From: Burkholderia latens
Lineage (GTDB): Bacteria > Pseudomonadota > Gammaproteobacteria > Burkholderiales > Burkholderiaceae
NCBI RefSeq assembly: GCF_902499045.1
Contig: NZ_CABVPL010000055.1
Span: 1-55,170, forward strand
DNA length: 55,170 bases
Reading direction: 5' to 3'
The notes beneath the pieces are model-generated. The model saw only the letters and a program-made list of their open reading frames with translations, had not been told where the DNA came from and did not search any database. Shown one piece after another: positions 1 to 9,166 of this stretch. A program made the position numbers and the translations under genes. Positions within the stretch are counted from its first letter, which is position 1. Every line of letters starts with the position of its first letter.

Positions 1-166
1 CTTCCGCCAGCACGGCGGCCGCGGCCGACAACGGCCCCGCCGCATCGTCGCGACGCGCGAATGCGTCGACGGCCGCCGCGAGCCACGCGTCGGCTGCGCG
101 CACGACGCCGCCGCGCGCGTTCGGCAGTGCGTCAGGTGGGGGAAGGTTGGCCGGATCGGACGTCAT
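1..166 (-). CDS. Unidentified protein, N-terminal part (runs off the window)
   Basis: An open frame on the minus strand starts at the ATG at 166-164 and is still open at base 1, giving 55 residues that begin MTSDPANLPPPDALPNARGG and continue as an Ala/Asp-rich, probably helical stretch. Third codon positions are strongly G/C like the neighbouring genes, which supports real coding. It lies 103 bp downstream of rubA on the same strand, so it could share its transcript. I do not recognise the family from this fragment, no convincing Shine-Dalgarno is seen, and the start is the first in-frame ATG rather than a proven one. Confidence 0.45.
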   Translation of the reverse strand, partial: MTSDPANLPPPDALPNARGGVVRAADAWLAAAVDAFARRDDAAGPLSAAAAVLAE

Positions 167-269
167 GGACACGCGCGCCTGTCATCGTCAAGTCGCTCGC
201 GCGAGCCGCGGCGCGCAAGCGCCAGGCGGTCGCGAGGCCGGAGCGGGGTGTCCGTGGGCCAAGGTCCGG

Positions 270-440
270 TCAGATCTGGACCATCTCGAAGTCTTCCTTG
301 CGAGCACCGCATTCGGGGCACGTCCAGTTGATCGGGACGTCTTCCCAGCGCGTGCCCGGGGCGATGCCCTCTTCGGGCAGCCCGGCTTCTTCGTCATAAA
401 TCCAGCCACAAATCAGGCACATCCAGCTCTTGTATTCCAT
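270..440 (-). CDS. rubA: Rubredoxin
   Basis: This is a 56-residue rubredoxin, a small cytoplasmic electron carrier with one Fe(SCys)4 centre. The four iron ligands are visible as C8-x2-C11 (MCLICGWIYD) and C41-x2-C44 (WTCPECGA), with the usual conserved Tyr/Trp residues and acidic surface. The length matches the family (about 52-58). It is divergent from thiD, with 253 bp between the two starts. The gene is too short for routine length cut-offs and is easily missed. Its partner (an alkane hydroxylase or NADH:rubredoxin reductase) is not in this window. Confidence 0.95.
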   Translation of the reverse strand: MEYKSWMCLICGWIYDEEAGLPEEGIAPGTRWEDVPINWTCPECGARKEDFEMVQI

Positions 441-693
441 CTTAAGCCGCGTCGGGAAAGTCGGTAAATTCGGGAGCCATGATGGTACCGTGTCGGGGCC
501 GGACTGCCTAGCAATCGCACTGGAGCGCAGCGACTACGTGACGCCGCGCTAAAAAATCCGTCGTGCCGGCCGGATTCCGCCGCATAATGGCTGCACAGTG
601 CGGCCTGCCGGGCAACACAGGGCAAAAACCGCCCATTTCGCCTCGCCGTCCGCATCTCCGTCGCTTCCCCGTTTTTTCTTGCCCCATTTCTAC

Positions 694-1560
694 ATGTCCA
701 GCAACGCCCCTCCGATCGTCCTCACCTTCGGCCTGTCCGATCCCACCGGCGGCTCCGGCCTCCAAGCCGATCTGATGACCCTGGCGAGCATGGGCTGTCA
801 CGGCGTGTCGGTCCTGACCGGCTATACCGTGCGCGACTCGGCCGCCTGCGACGAAGTGACCGGCCTCGATCCCGACGTCGTCGCCGCGCAGGCGCGCATG
901 CTGCTCGAGGACATGCCGGTTGCCGCGTTCAAGATCGGCGCGGCGACGCGCGCGGAAGTCGTGAGCGCGATCGCCGAAGTGGTCGCCGACTACGACGGCG
1001 TGCCGCTGGTGCTCGCACCGGACTTCACGCTCGACGACGAACACGTGCTCGCCGCGGATGACCTGCGCGAATCGATCGCCGACCTGCTCGCGCCGCAGAC
1101 GACGCTGCTCGTCGCCGACCACGCGACGCTGATCGCGCTCGCGCAGCCGGACGGCGATGCCGAGGCGCCGAACCTCGACGCGGCCGTGTCGCACCTGCTG
1201 TCGCAGGGTTGCGAATACATCCTGTCGTCGGAGACGGGCTCGCACCGGCTCGTCAACACGCTGTACGGCGAGGAAGGCCAGCTCCGCGAAGACATGTGGG
1301 ATCGCTCGCCGCACCGGCTGATGGGCATCACCGACACGCTCGGCGCGGCGATCGCCGCATTGCTCGCCAACGGCCAGGAGCCGCCCGAAGCGGTGCGCGA
1401 AGCGCAGGAGTACCTGTACCAGGCCGTGCGCGACGCGTTCCGGCCGGGCATGGGCGCGTATCTGCCGGATCGGTTCTTCTGGGCACGCAGCAATGAGGAT
1501 GCGGACACGCCGCCGGCCGTGAAGGCCGATCCGGTGCCGAGGACGTCGCATCGGCATTGA
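694..1560 (+). CDS. thiD: Hydroxymethylpyrimidine/phosphomethylpyrimidine kinase-family protein (ThiD-like)
   Basis: This 288-residue ribokinase-fold kinase is of the ThiD type, which phosphorylates HMP/HMP-P in thiamine synthesis. The N-terminal signature is clear (GLSDPTGGSG, residues 13-22, followed by the LQADLMTLASMG segment). The C-terminal motif that normally reads GTGC before TLSAAIA is instead G-I-T-D (residues 211-214, GITDTLGAAIAA), so the usual motif cysteine is Asp. The ATG at 694 is chosen because homology begins directly after it; an in-frame ATG-less extension to 598 looks non-coding. No other thi genes are nearby. The enzyme may be a divergent ThiD or a paralogue with another role. 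Confidence 0.8.
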   Translation: MSSNAPPIVLTFGLSDPTGGSGLQADLMTLASMGCHGVSVLTGYTVRDSAACDEVTGLDPDVVAAQARMLLEDMPVAAFKIGAATRAEVVSAIAEVVADYDGVPLVLAPDFTLDDEHVLAADDLRESIADLLAPQTTLLVADHATLIALAQPDGDAEAPNLDAAVSHLLSQGCEYILSSETGSHRLVNTLYGEEGQLREDMWDRSPHRLMGITDTLGAAIAALLANGQEPPEAVREAQEYLYQAVRDAFRPGMGAYLPDRFFWARSNEDADTPPAVKADPVPRTSHRH

Positions 1561-1652
1561 CCGGCGACGCCCGCCCGGCGGCCCCTGTGCTGCCGTGGCG
1601 GGCGGTTCGCGTTCGCTGCGAGGCGGCACGTCCGCCTTTTTCGCGCGCGCAT

Positions 1653-1682
1653 AAAAAAGACCCGCATCGCTGCGGGTCTTTT
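1653..1682. terminator. Bidirectional intrinsic terminator between thiD and groEL
   Basis: The sequence GACCCGCA-TCGC-TGCGGGTC forms an 8-bp perfect GC-rich stem with a 4-nt loop, preceded by A6 and followed by T4. It therefore works as a hairpin plus U-tract on both strands. It sits between the convergent 3' ends of thiD and groEL. Confidence 0.85.
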
Positions 1683-1737
1683 CCTTTGGCTGGAACGCGC
1701 ATCGCTGCGCGCTCCGGACATCATCGACCGAAGTCGA

Positions 1738-3381
<1,644 letters not shown>

Positions 3382-3424
3382 CTAACTCCTTGAATTCTTG
3401 GGAATATGTACCGTCAGTGGACGC

Positions 3425-3718
3425 TTACTTCGCGTTGACCACGGCCATGATGTCTTCTTCGCGCATGACCAGCAGCTCCTGGCCGTCGACCTTGACGGTC
3501 TGACCAGCGTACTTGCCGAACAGCACGCGATCGCCGACCTTCACGTCGAGCGCGATCGGGGCGCCCTTGTCGTCGCGCTTGCCCGGGCCGATGGCCAGGA
3601 CTTCGCCTTGATCCGGCTTCTCAGCAGCTGCGTCGGGGATCACGATGCCCGAGGCAGTCTTGGTTTCCTGATCCAGGCGCTTGACGATCACGCGATCGTG
3701 CAAAGGACGAAGGTTCAT
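3425..3718 (-). CDS. groES: Co-chaperonin GroES (10 kDa)
   Basis: This 97-residue Hsp10 forms the heptameric lid of the GroEL chamber. The mobile loop that contacts GroEL is visible at residues 17-30 ([14 protein letters not shown]) and the roof region at GPGKRDDKG. The start is taken as the ATG at 3718, 5 nt after a GAGGAG ribosome-binding site; an in-frame GTG two codons upstream is possible but too close to that site. It is the first gene of the groESL operon, directly behind the CIRCE/promoter. Confidence 0.98.
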   Translation of the reverse strand: MNLRPLHDRVIVKRLDQETKTASGIVIPDAAAEKPDQGEVLAIGPGKRDDKGAPIALDVKVGDRVLFGKYAGQTVKVDGQELLVMREEDIMAVVNAK

Positions 3719-3791
3719 ATTCACTCCTCTCTTGACTGAGATTGAAGAACGCTTAGGGAACCTGCCCGGCTTGACGCCCGGCAGAGAATTG

Positions 3792-3818
3792 TTAGCACTC
3801 TCGTGCAGCGAGTGCTAA
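3792..3818 (-). promoter_or_regulatory. CIRCE operator (HrcA binding site)
   Basis: The sequence TTAGCACTC-N9-GAGTGCTAA is an exact match to the 9-9-9 CIRCE consensus bound by the heat-shock repressor HrcA. It overlaps the start-site side of the groES promoter, so bound HrcA should block initiation. hrcA itself is not in the window. Confidence 0.97.
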
Positions 3819-3847
3819 TTATATGGACGGGTTTTGACAAATTCAAG
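3818..3847 (-). promoter_or_regulatory. groESL promoter, sigma70 with overlapping sigma32-like elements
   Basis: On the minus strand a -35 TTGAAT (3846-3841) and a perfect -10 TATAAT (3823-3818) are separated by exactly 17 bp. The same DNA reads CTTGAA (from 3847) followed about 14 bp later by CCGTCCATAT, resembling a sigma32 heat-shock promoter. The expected start falls inside CIRCE, so both negative (HrcA) and positive (sigma32) heat-shock control are plausible. Confidence 0.85.
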
Positions 3848-4094
3848 AAGGGGAGCCGGAGGTTTTTTTACGCTGCGCGGAGCAGCGAAAAAACGGGGAT
3901 CTACCGAAGAAATCCCTTTTGAAACAAATAGATATACACCAATCCCGCACTCCGGGAGCGGGCACGATACGGGATTTCCCGACCATCGCCCGGGTTTGAC
4001 ACGGGGTAAGCACCGAGTTCCCGCGATCGTCCGGCACCGCGTGAAAAAGGCTGTTCGAGCGCCGTCAGCCGGGCGCGGCGCCGCGGCGGATCCG
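3848..4094. other. Non-coding spacer with an AT-flanked inverted repeat
   Basis: No gene is seen. At 3862-3894 there is a hairpin CGCTGC-GCGGA-GCAGCG whose stem is extended by T7 on the left and A6 on the right. It lies about 15 bp upstream of the groES -35. The T-run precedes and the A-run follows the stem on either strand, so it is not a standard terminator. Confidence 0.5.
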
Positions 4095-4604
4095 TCACGT
4101 GTCGGGGCAGCCGGCGACCGGCTGGAACGTGCGGCCGTCGGTCTCGACCGTCGCGCCGAGCAGCCGTGCGAGGCCCTTCGCGCCCTCGCGCATCACGACG
4201 TCGTGGTTCCAGATGAACAGCGGGCGCGCCACCGGTTCCAGCCAGTTCATCCAGCGCTCGCAGGTGCGGATCCGCCAGTCGTAGCGCACGACGGTGCGCG
4301 TGCCGTCGGCGGTGAACGACCAGCGGCCGTCGCCCTCGATCGCGCCGCTCGCGCGGCCCTCGAGCACGTGCGGCCGCTCGACGCGCAGCACGCGCATGTC
4401 GAAGGTGAGGCGGTACGGCAGCGCGCCCTTCCATGTATATCGCTGCAGCGCGCCGATGCCGCGCGCGTCGCCGGGTTCGATCTCGACGGTCCGCACGGCG
4501 CTCTTCCACCATTCGGGCCAGCGGTCGACCTGGTAGATCGCATCCCACACCGCAGCGAGCGGCGCATCCACGCGCCAGGTCGTCGAGAACCGGTACTTCG
4601 CCAT
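4095..4604 (-). CDS. SRPBCC family protein (polyketide cyclase/dehydrase-like)
   Basis: This 169-residue protein has the START/Bet v1-like helix-grip fold signature. It begins MAKYRFSTTWRVDAPLAAVW, followed by W-P-E-W-W-K around residues 31-36 and a beta-rich body typical of hydrophobic-ligand-binding SRPBCC proteins. The ATG at 4604 has a strong GGAGGT site 5 nt upstream. It starts 44 bp after the DUF1571/LolA-like gene on the same strand, so it may be the last gene of the ECF sigma operon. The ligand is unknown and no catalytic residues can be assigned. Confidence 0.8.
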   Translation of the reverse strand: MAKYRFSTTWRVDAPLAAVWDAIYQVDRWPEWWKSAVRTVEIEPGDARGIGALQRYTWKGALPYRLTFDMRVLRVERPHVLEGRASGAIEGDGRWSFTADGTRTVVRYDWRIRTCERWMNWLEPVARPLFIWNHDVVMREGAKGLARLLGATVETDGRTFQPVAGCPDT

Positions 4605-4648
4605 GCGACCTCCGGCAGGAATCGGAATCCGAGGGATCGGCAGCGCGA

Positions 4649-5281
4649 TCAGGGCGAGAAAAAGCGGGCGGGAAACGCGACGTCGATCTCGACGTCGTCG
4701 AGCGTCACCGTTTCGAGCGGCTCGCCGTCGCCGTCCGCGAAGCTGACGACCTTCAGCGGAAAGCCGTCGTCGGCGTCCAGCCACAGCCGGTAGCGATGTA
4801 CGCCGTCGACCACGTGCGCGGGCGCACCCGTCACCGACACGCGCAGCGCGGTCCGGCCGCCGACGCTTTCCTCGCCTTCCGTCACCGTCGCGCCGCCCTG
4901 CTGCAGCGCATGCACGTTGCGCAGCAGTGCGCCGACGTCCGACCGGTCCACGCGATGGCCGCTGCGGTCGCGCACGAGCGGGTTGGACGGCGACAGCGTC
5001 AGCGCCGGCAGCGCATGCTCGCCGAACGGGCGCAGCCTCACCTTGCCGTCGCCGGGATCGTACGCGAGCACTGCGCCGCGATGCGGCGACACGAAGTCCA
5101 TCCGGACGAAACCGGGCTTCAGGTACGCATAGTGGAATTCGGTGTGCTCGCCGCTTCGCGCGGACGAGCGGATCGTCGCGCGGTACGAGTGCACCTGGTC
5201 GAAATGGGCCTGCGCAACGGTCACCGGGTCGGCTGTCATGCTTGCTCCTATCAGGCTCGCGGCCATCAATGCGGCGATCAT
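4649..5281 (-). CDS. Exported DUF1571/LolA-like protein
   Basis: This 210-residue protein has an N-terminal hydrophobic export signal (MIAALMAASLIGASMTA). Its beta-sandwich body resembles the LolA/LppX fold group and DUF1571: HSYRATIRSSARSGE, then YLKPGFVRMDFVSP, then a C-terminal LWLDADDGFPLKVVSF segment. Proteins of this group act in the periplasm on lipoproteins or lipids, but the exact job here is not known. The ATG at 5281 overlaps the cupredoxin stop codon (ATGA), so the two are translationally coupled. It belongs to the ECF sigma operon. Confidence 0.75.
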   Translation of the reverse strand: MIAALMAASLIGASMTADPVTVAQAHFDQVHSYRATIRSSARSGEHTEFHYAYLKPGFVRMDFVSPHRGAVLAYDPGDGKVRLRPFGEHALPALTLSPSNPLVRDRSGHRVDRSDVGALLRNVHALQQGGATVTEGEESVGGRTALRVSVTGAPAHVVDGVHRYRLWLDADDGFPLKVVSFADGDGEPLETVTLDDVEIDVAFPARFFSP

Positions 5282-5691
5282 GGCGCCGCCTCGACGTCGA
5301 ACACGCCTTCCATTCCGCGCTCGCGATGGCTGCGCATGAACAGCAGCCGATGCGTGCAATAGTAGGCGAAGCGGCCGGGCGCCGTCGGCGTGAAGCGGAA
5401 CGTGCGCGGCGTCGCGGCCAGGTCGGTGTGCACCGCGATGCCGGCCTGCGGCGCATCGATCTCGAAGCTGTGCGGCACGACGCCCGGTTCGGCCGATACG
5501 GTCAGCTCGACCGGCGTATTCGCGCGGACGATCACGTGATTCGGCCGAAAGAAATAGCTGCCGCCGACGATCGTCACCCGCTGCACGCCGTCGGCGTCGA
5601 CCGGCACGCGCGCCGGTGCGTCACCGTCCGCCCGCGCGAATCCGGCGCCGGCCAGCAGCGCCATCGTTACCATCGCAGCCTTCGCGTTCAT
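5278..5691 (-). CDS. Secreted cupredoxin-domain protein
   Basis: This 137-residue protein has a signal peptide (cut near A21, FARA|DGD) and a cupredoxin fold. Candidate copper ligands are H74 (VPHSF), C112 and H114 (YYCTH), H122 and M127 (SHRERGM). This spacing is looser than in plastocyanin/azurin and is closer to CoxII/nitrosocyanin-like domains, so the metal site type is uncertain. It should act in the periplasm, in copper handling or electron transfer. It lies 25 bp after the anti-sigma gene and overlaps the DUF1571-like gene by 4 nt. A GGGAGC site precedes the ATG at 5691. Confidence 0.8.
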   Translation of the reverse strand: MNAKAAMVTMALLAGAGFARADGDAPARVPVDADGVQRVTIVGGSYFFRPNHVIVRANTPVELTVSAEPGVVPHSFEIDAPQAGIAVHTDLAATPRTFRFTPTAPGRFAYYCTHRLLFMRSHRERGMEGVFDVEAAP

Positions 5692-5716
5692 GCCTGCTCC
5701 CTGCCGATGCGCCGCG

Positions 5717-6505
5717 TCATCCCTTCCATGCGTCGGTCGACCCGCCGAGCGCGCCGCACGCGTCGATCGCGAGCTCGCGCAGACGCCGTTCGTCGCCGCG
5801 CCCTGACAGCGCAAATCCCATGCCGCGATCCGACCAGAAATAGGTATGACGGCCGTCCGCCGACATCGCCCGCGGCGCAAGGTGCCGCGCGTCGTAGGCC
5901 GTCATGTACAGCGTCACGCGCGCGCCGTCCGCGCGCTGGTACATCAGTTGCGCGGCGGGCCCCCCGTCGCCCGGCAGCAGCCGGCCGCCGATGAGTGCGT
6001 AACCATATTCGTCGAGCGACGGCGCACGCACGGGCCGGCCGAGACGCGCTGACAGCCATCCGGCGAAGCGCGCCGGATCGCGCGCGTCGATTTCGACCGG
6101 ATGGTCGCGATCGGCCGCGTACATGGCATACGCGACGTCCGCGCGCGCGGCGAACGCGGGTTCGACGCCGAACGCCGTCCAGCCCGCATGCAGCGCGAGG
6201 CCGAGTACGACGCCGGCAGCCAGCCCCGCGAACCCATACGCGAGCGCGCGCCGGCGCGGCGCACGCCGCTGCACGAACAGCGCGGGCGCGGCGGCCGGCA
6301 GCGGAAACAGCGCGTGCAGCGCGTCGCGCTGCGCACGGTAATGCGCGTATCGCTCGGCTTCACGCGGATCGGACTGCAGCCGCGCGAGCATCTCGCGACG
6401 CTCGTCCCCGGACAGCTCGCCGTCGAGCAGCGCCGACAGCAGCTGGGCCGACGCATCGGCGCCGTCGTCCCGGTCGTTCGAAGATTTGTGCGGATCGTCC
6501 ATCAT
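5717..6505 (-). CDS. Membrane-spanning anti-sigma factor
   Basis: This 262-residue protein has an N-terminal cytoplasmic anti-sigma domain (residues 20-68, LLSALLDGELSGDERREML), one transmembrane helix at about 88-108 and a periplasmic C-terminal domain. There is no H-x3-C-x2-C zinc motif, so it is not a ZAS/ChrR type; sensing is likely periplasmic. Its ATG (6505) overlaps the sigma gene stop by 4 nt (ATGA), the usual arrangement for a sigma/anti-sigma pair. The signal it senses is unknown; copper or redox stress is suggested only by the downstream cupredoxin. Confidence 0.88.
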   Translation of the reverse strand: MMDDPHKSSNDRDDGADASAQLLSALLDGELSGDERREMLARLQSDPREAERYAHYRAQRDALHALFPLPAAAPALFVQRRAPRRRALAYGFAGLAAGVVLGLALHAGWTAFGVEPAFAARADVAYAMYAADRDHPVEIDARDPARFAGWLSARLGRPVRAPSLDEYGYALIGGRLLPGDGGPAAQLMYQRADGARVTLYMTAYDARHLAPRAMSADGRHTYFWSDRGMGFALSGRGDERRLRELAIDACGALGGSTDAWKG

Positions 6506-7017
6506 GTCTTCCCGACCACCCGTAACGCGGCCGCGCCGTGCGCCGGCGGCTCGCCGGACAGCAGCGCGCGCATCTGTTCCCGCGCCCGCGACAGCCGCGA
6601 CATCACCGTCCCGATCGGCACGCCGAGCACCTGGGCGGCATCGCGATAGCTCAATTCCTCGAGCGCGACCAGCAGCAGCACCTCGCGCTGCTCTACCGGC
6701 AGCCGGTACAACGCGCGCTGCACGTCGCGCAGCAGCAGGCCGCCGATCTCGTCGGCGGGCGCGGCCATCGTCTGCCACGGCGCGGTCGCGTCGTCGACCG
6801 CGATCTCGTGCCGCGCGCGCAACTGGTCGATGAAACGGTGGCGCAGCAGCGTCAGCAGCCACGCGCGCAGATTGCCGCCGTCGCGCGGCGGCCGGTTCAG
6901 CGCGCGCTCGAGCGTGTCCTGCACGAGATCGTCGGCCCACGCCCGGTCGCCCGTCAGCGCGCGCGCATACCGCGTGAGATGCGGCAGCCACACCAGCAGA
7001 TCCGATTCGTAGCTCAT
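6502..7017 (-). CDS. ECF RNA polymerase sigma factor
   Basis: This 171-residue sigma70-family factor contains only regions 2 and 4. Region 2 is at about residues 10-75 (DLVQDTLERAL, LRAWLLTLLRHRFIDQLR). Region 4 with its helix-turn-helix is at about 110-160 (LPVEQREVLLL, YRDAAQVLGVPIGTVMSR). It is coupled by overlap to the anti-sigma gene and lies 59 bp after the secreted YxFxxD protein gene. It probably directs transcription of its own operon. No zinc-ribbon or SnoaL extension is present. Confidence 0.93.
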   Translation of the reverse strand: MSYESDLLVWLPHLTRYARALTGDRAWADDLVQDTLERALNRPPRDGGNLRAWLLTLLRHRFIDQLRARHEIAVDDATAPWQTMAAPADEIGGLLLRDVQRALYRLPVEQREVLLLVALEELSYRDAAQVLGVPIGTVMSRLSRAREQMRALLSGEPPAHGAAALRVVGKT

Positions 7018-7076
7018 CCGGATGCCTCGCGCGTCGCCACGCCGTACGTCAGTCCATCAGTCCGTCAGTCCGTGGT

Positions 7077-7436
7077 TCACGGACGCGCGACGTGCCATAG
7101 GCCGCCGATCCCGTCGCCGCCGGCGTCCCCGGCCTTGTGATCCATCTTCCAGCGATACAGCGGGCGGCCGTTATATGCCCATTGCTTCTTGCCGTCGTCG
7201 CGCACGACGACGCTCAGCGCGCCCGACGGGTTGTCGTAGCCGTCGACGAGCGCCGGCGGCCAGTTCACCGCGCACGTGCCGTTGCAGTTGCTCTTGCCCG
7301 GCGCGTCGCGATCGAACACGTACAGCGTCATGTGATCTTCGTCGACCAGCTTTCCGTCGCCGGCCTGCGGCGGCTCCGCGGCTGCCGGCCGCGCGATCGC
7401 CGCGGTCAGCGCGACGGCCAATAGCATCGTCTTCAT
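7077..7436 (-). CDS. Secreted COG4315 protein with Yx(F/W)xxD repeats
   Basis: This 119-residue exported protein carries a 20-residue signal peptide (ends RPAAA|EPP). It has two copies of the motif defining the 'predicted lipoprotein with conserved Yx(FWY)xxD motif' family: YVFDRD followed by NCNGTCAVNWPP, and YRWKMD followed by GDAGGDGIGGLWHV. No lipobox Cys is seen, so it may be soluble periplasmic. The ATG at 7436 has a strong AAGGAG site 8 nt upstream. It is first in the ECF operon and could be the operon's effector or sensor. The biochemical role of the family is unknown. Confidence 0.85.
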   Translation of the reverse strand: MKTMLLAVALTAAIARPAAAEPPQAGDGKLVDEDHMTLYVFDRDAPGKSNCNGTCAVNWPPALVDGYDNPSGALSVVVRDDGKKQWAYNGRPLYRWKMDHKAGDAGGDGIGGLWHVARP

Positions 7437-7842
7437 TCCCGTTCTCCTTGGCATGGCATCGCGGCACGGTGCTGCCCGACGGGACGGGCGACTTCGTCAT
7501 GATCATTATCCCGCCGTCCGGTTGCGCCGCGACTCGGTATGTAAACGGACGGGCCGGCCGGTTATTCCATGCCATGCGGCCCAGGTCGCGCCCGCGTGGC
7601 GCGCCGCGCGCATGCAAGTGTTCCGGTACTTCGGCGAAACATCGGAGCGGTCGGCCAACGAACGTCTGCGGATTGCCCGGACGACCTCGTCAATCGCGGG
7701 TTGTGTGATTTTCGTGTTCCGCGATTTCTTTCCGGCCGATTACGCAGATCATCCCGGCCGCGCGGCATTTCGGCTACGCGCAGGCCAAACGACACACCGC
7801 GACGGCCGCACGCGCGGCAGCCATCGCGCCGCGATGCACCGC
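7437..7842. other. 406-bp spacer holding the ECF operon promoter region
   Basis: No gene with proper codon bias is seen. On the minus strand, GGAATAACC at 7568-7560 resembles an ECF -35 element (AAC core) and is about 125 bp upstream of the YxFxxD gene start. A matching -10 could not be fixed with confidence. Confidence 0.35.
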
Positions 7843-9087
7843 TCAACCGAAACGCGCGGGCCGGTACGGACGCGGATCGATATAGGTCGGCGCGCCCGTC
7901 ATCATTTCGGCGAGCAGACGGCCGGTCGCGGGCCCGAGCGTGAGTCCGTGGTGGCAATGGCCGAACGCGAACCACAAACCGCGATGACGCGGCGCCGGCC
8001 CGATCACCGGCCGCATGTCCGGCGTGCACGGCCGCATCCCGAGCCACGGTTGCGCGTCGAGCCGCTCGCCGAGGCCGAACGCGTCGCGCGCCAGCGGCTC
8101 GGCCCGCGCGAGCTGCACACCGGTCGGCGGCGCGCCGCGCAACGCGATCTCGACGCCCGTCGTGAGCCGCAGGCGGCCGCCTTCCATCGGCGCGACGACG
8201 AAACCCGACTCGGTATCGCACACGGGCACGTTCAGCGGCGTGCGGGTCGGCCGGTAATGCATGTGATAACCGCGCTTCGCGCGCAGCGGAATCCGGTAGC
8301 CGAGCGGCGCGAACACCTGATCGGACCACGGGCCGAGCGCGACCACGGCCGAGCGTGCCGAGATCGGCCCGTGTTCGGAGCGGACCCGCCAGCCGTCATC
8401 CACCTGAACGAGCGTCGTCGCGTCGCCGCGCATGAACGTGCCGCCGTCGCGCTCGAACAGCCGCGCGTACGCTTTCGTCAGGCCGCCGGGGCTCGACACG
8501 GTCTTCGGATCCTGCCAGTGGAATGCGCCGCAGAATGCGTCGCCGATACCGGGCTCGCGGGCCCGCAACGCGCGCGCGTCGAGCACGCTCATCCGCAACC
8601 CGTGCGCGTCGGCCACCTGCTGCTGCGCGCGCGCTTCCGCGTCGAACAGCGCGGGCGAACGGAACGCCTCGATCCACCCGCCGTCGTGCACGAGCGGCTG
8701 CGCATCGGTGCGCGCGAGCAGCGCGTCGTGCTCGACGACGCTCGCCGCGACGAGCGGCAGCATGTCGCGCGCGGCGGCCGCGAGCCGCTGCGGCGACGAT
8801 TCGCGCCAGAAGCGCGCGAGCCAGCCCGCATACGCGGGCAGCGCCTTGTAGTCCCAATAGAGATCGACCGAGCGGTTGCGCGCATAGCGCAGCAGCGTGC
8901 CGAGCCGGCGCGGGAACGCATACGGCACGACCGACGAGCGCTCGATCAGCCCCGCATTGCCGTGGCTCGTTTCCTCGCCGGGCGCGCGCCGGTCGACCAG
9001 CGCGACGCGCAGCCCGCGATCCTGCAGATGCAGCGCCGACGACACGCCGACGATGCCGGCTCCCAGAACGATGACGTCGAAATCCAT
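7843..9087 (-). CDS. FAD-dependent D-amino-acid oxidoreductase (DadA/DauA-like)
   Basis: This 414-residue DAO-family flavoprotein has an N-terminal FAD dinucleotide fold (VLGAGIVG, glycines 9, 11 and 14), the SHGNAG motif near residue 45 typical of DadA-type D-amino-acid dehydrogenases, and C-terminal WLGMRPCTPDMRPVIGP and GHCHHGLTLGPATG segments closing the FAD site. It should oxidise a D-amino acid (or cyclic imino acid) to the keto/imino acid. It follows the amino-acid binding protein gene by 79 bp and faces a cyclodeaminase-family dehydrogenase and YheO-type regulator, like P. aeruginosa dauBAR. The substrate (D-Arg, D-Lys, D-Pro or hydroxyproline) cannot be decided from sequence. Confidence 0.85.
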   Translation of the reverse strand: MDFDVIVLGAGIVGVSSALHLQDRGLRVALVDRRAPGEETSHGNAGLIERSSVVPYAFPRRLGTLLRYARNRSVDLYWDYKALPAYAGWLARFWRESSPQRLAAAARDMLPLVAASVVEHDALLARTDAQPLVHDGGWIEAFRSPALFDAEARAQQQVADAHGLRMSVLDARALRAREPGIGDAFCGAFHWQDPKTVSSPGGLTKAYARLFERDGGTFMRGDATTLVQVDDGWRVRSEHGPISARSAVVALGPWSDQVFAPLGYRIPLRAKRGYHMHYRPTRTPLNVPVCDTESGFVVAPMEGGRLRLTTGVEIALRGAPPTGVQLARAEPLARDAFGLGERLDAQPWLGMRPCTPDMRPVIGPAPRHRGLWFAFGHCHHGLTLGPATGRLLAEMMTGAPTYIDPRPYRPARFG

Positions 9088-9166
9088 GCTTTTCCGTACT
9101 GCGTCGAGATGCGGTGCGAGATCGGAAGCACCACGCGGCGGCACCGCGGCCGGCGCGCGGCCACGC

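Noticed and set aside
598-693. Upstream extension of the thiD frame
   Set aside because: The added residues are Arg/Ser/Pro-rich with no homology; family similarity begins after the ATG at 694.
3862-3894. Terminator for the SRPBCC gene
   Set aside because: The T-run precedes and the A-run follows the hairpin in both readings, opposite to what an intrinsic terminator needs.
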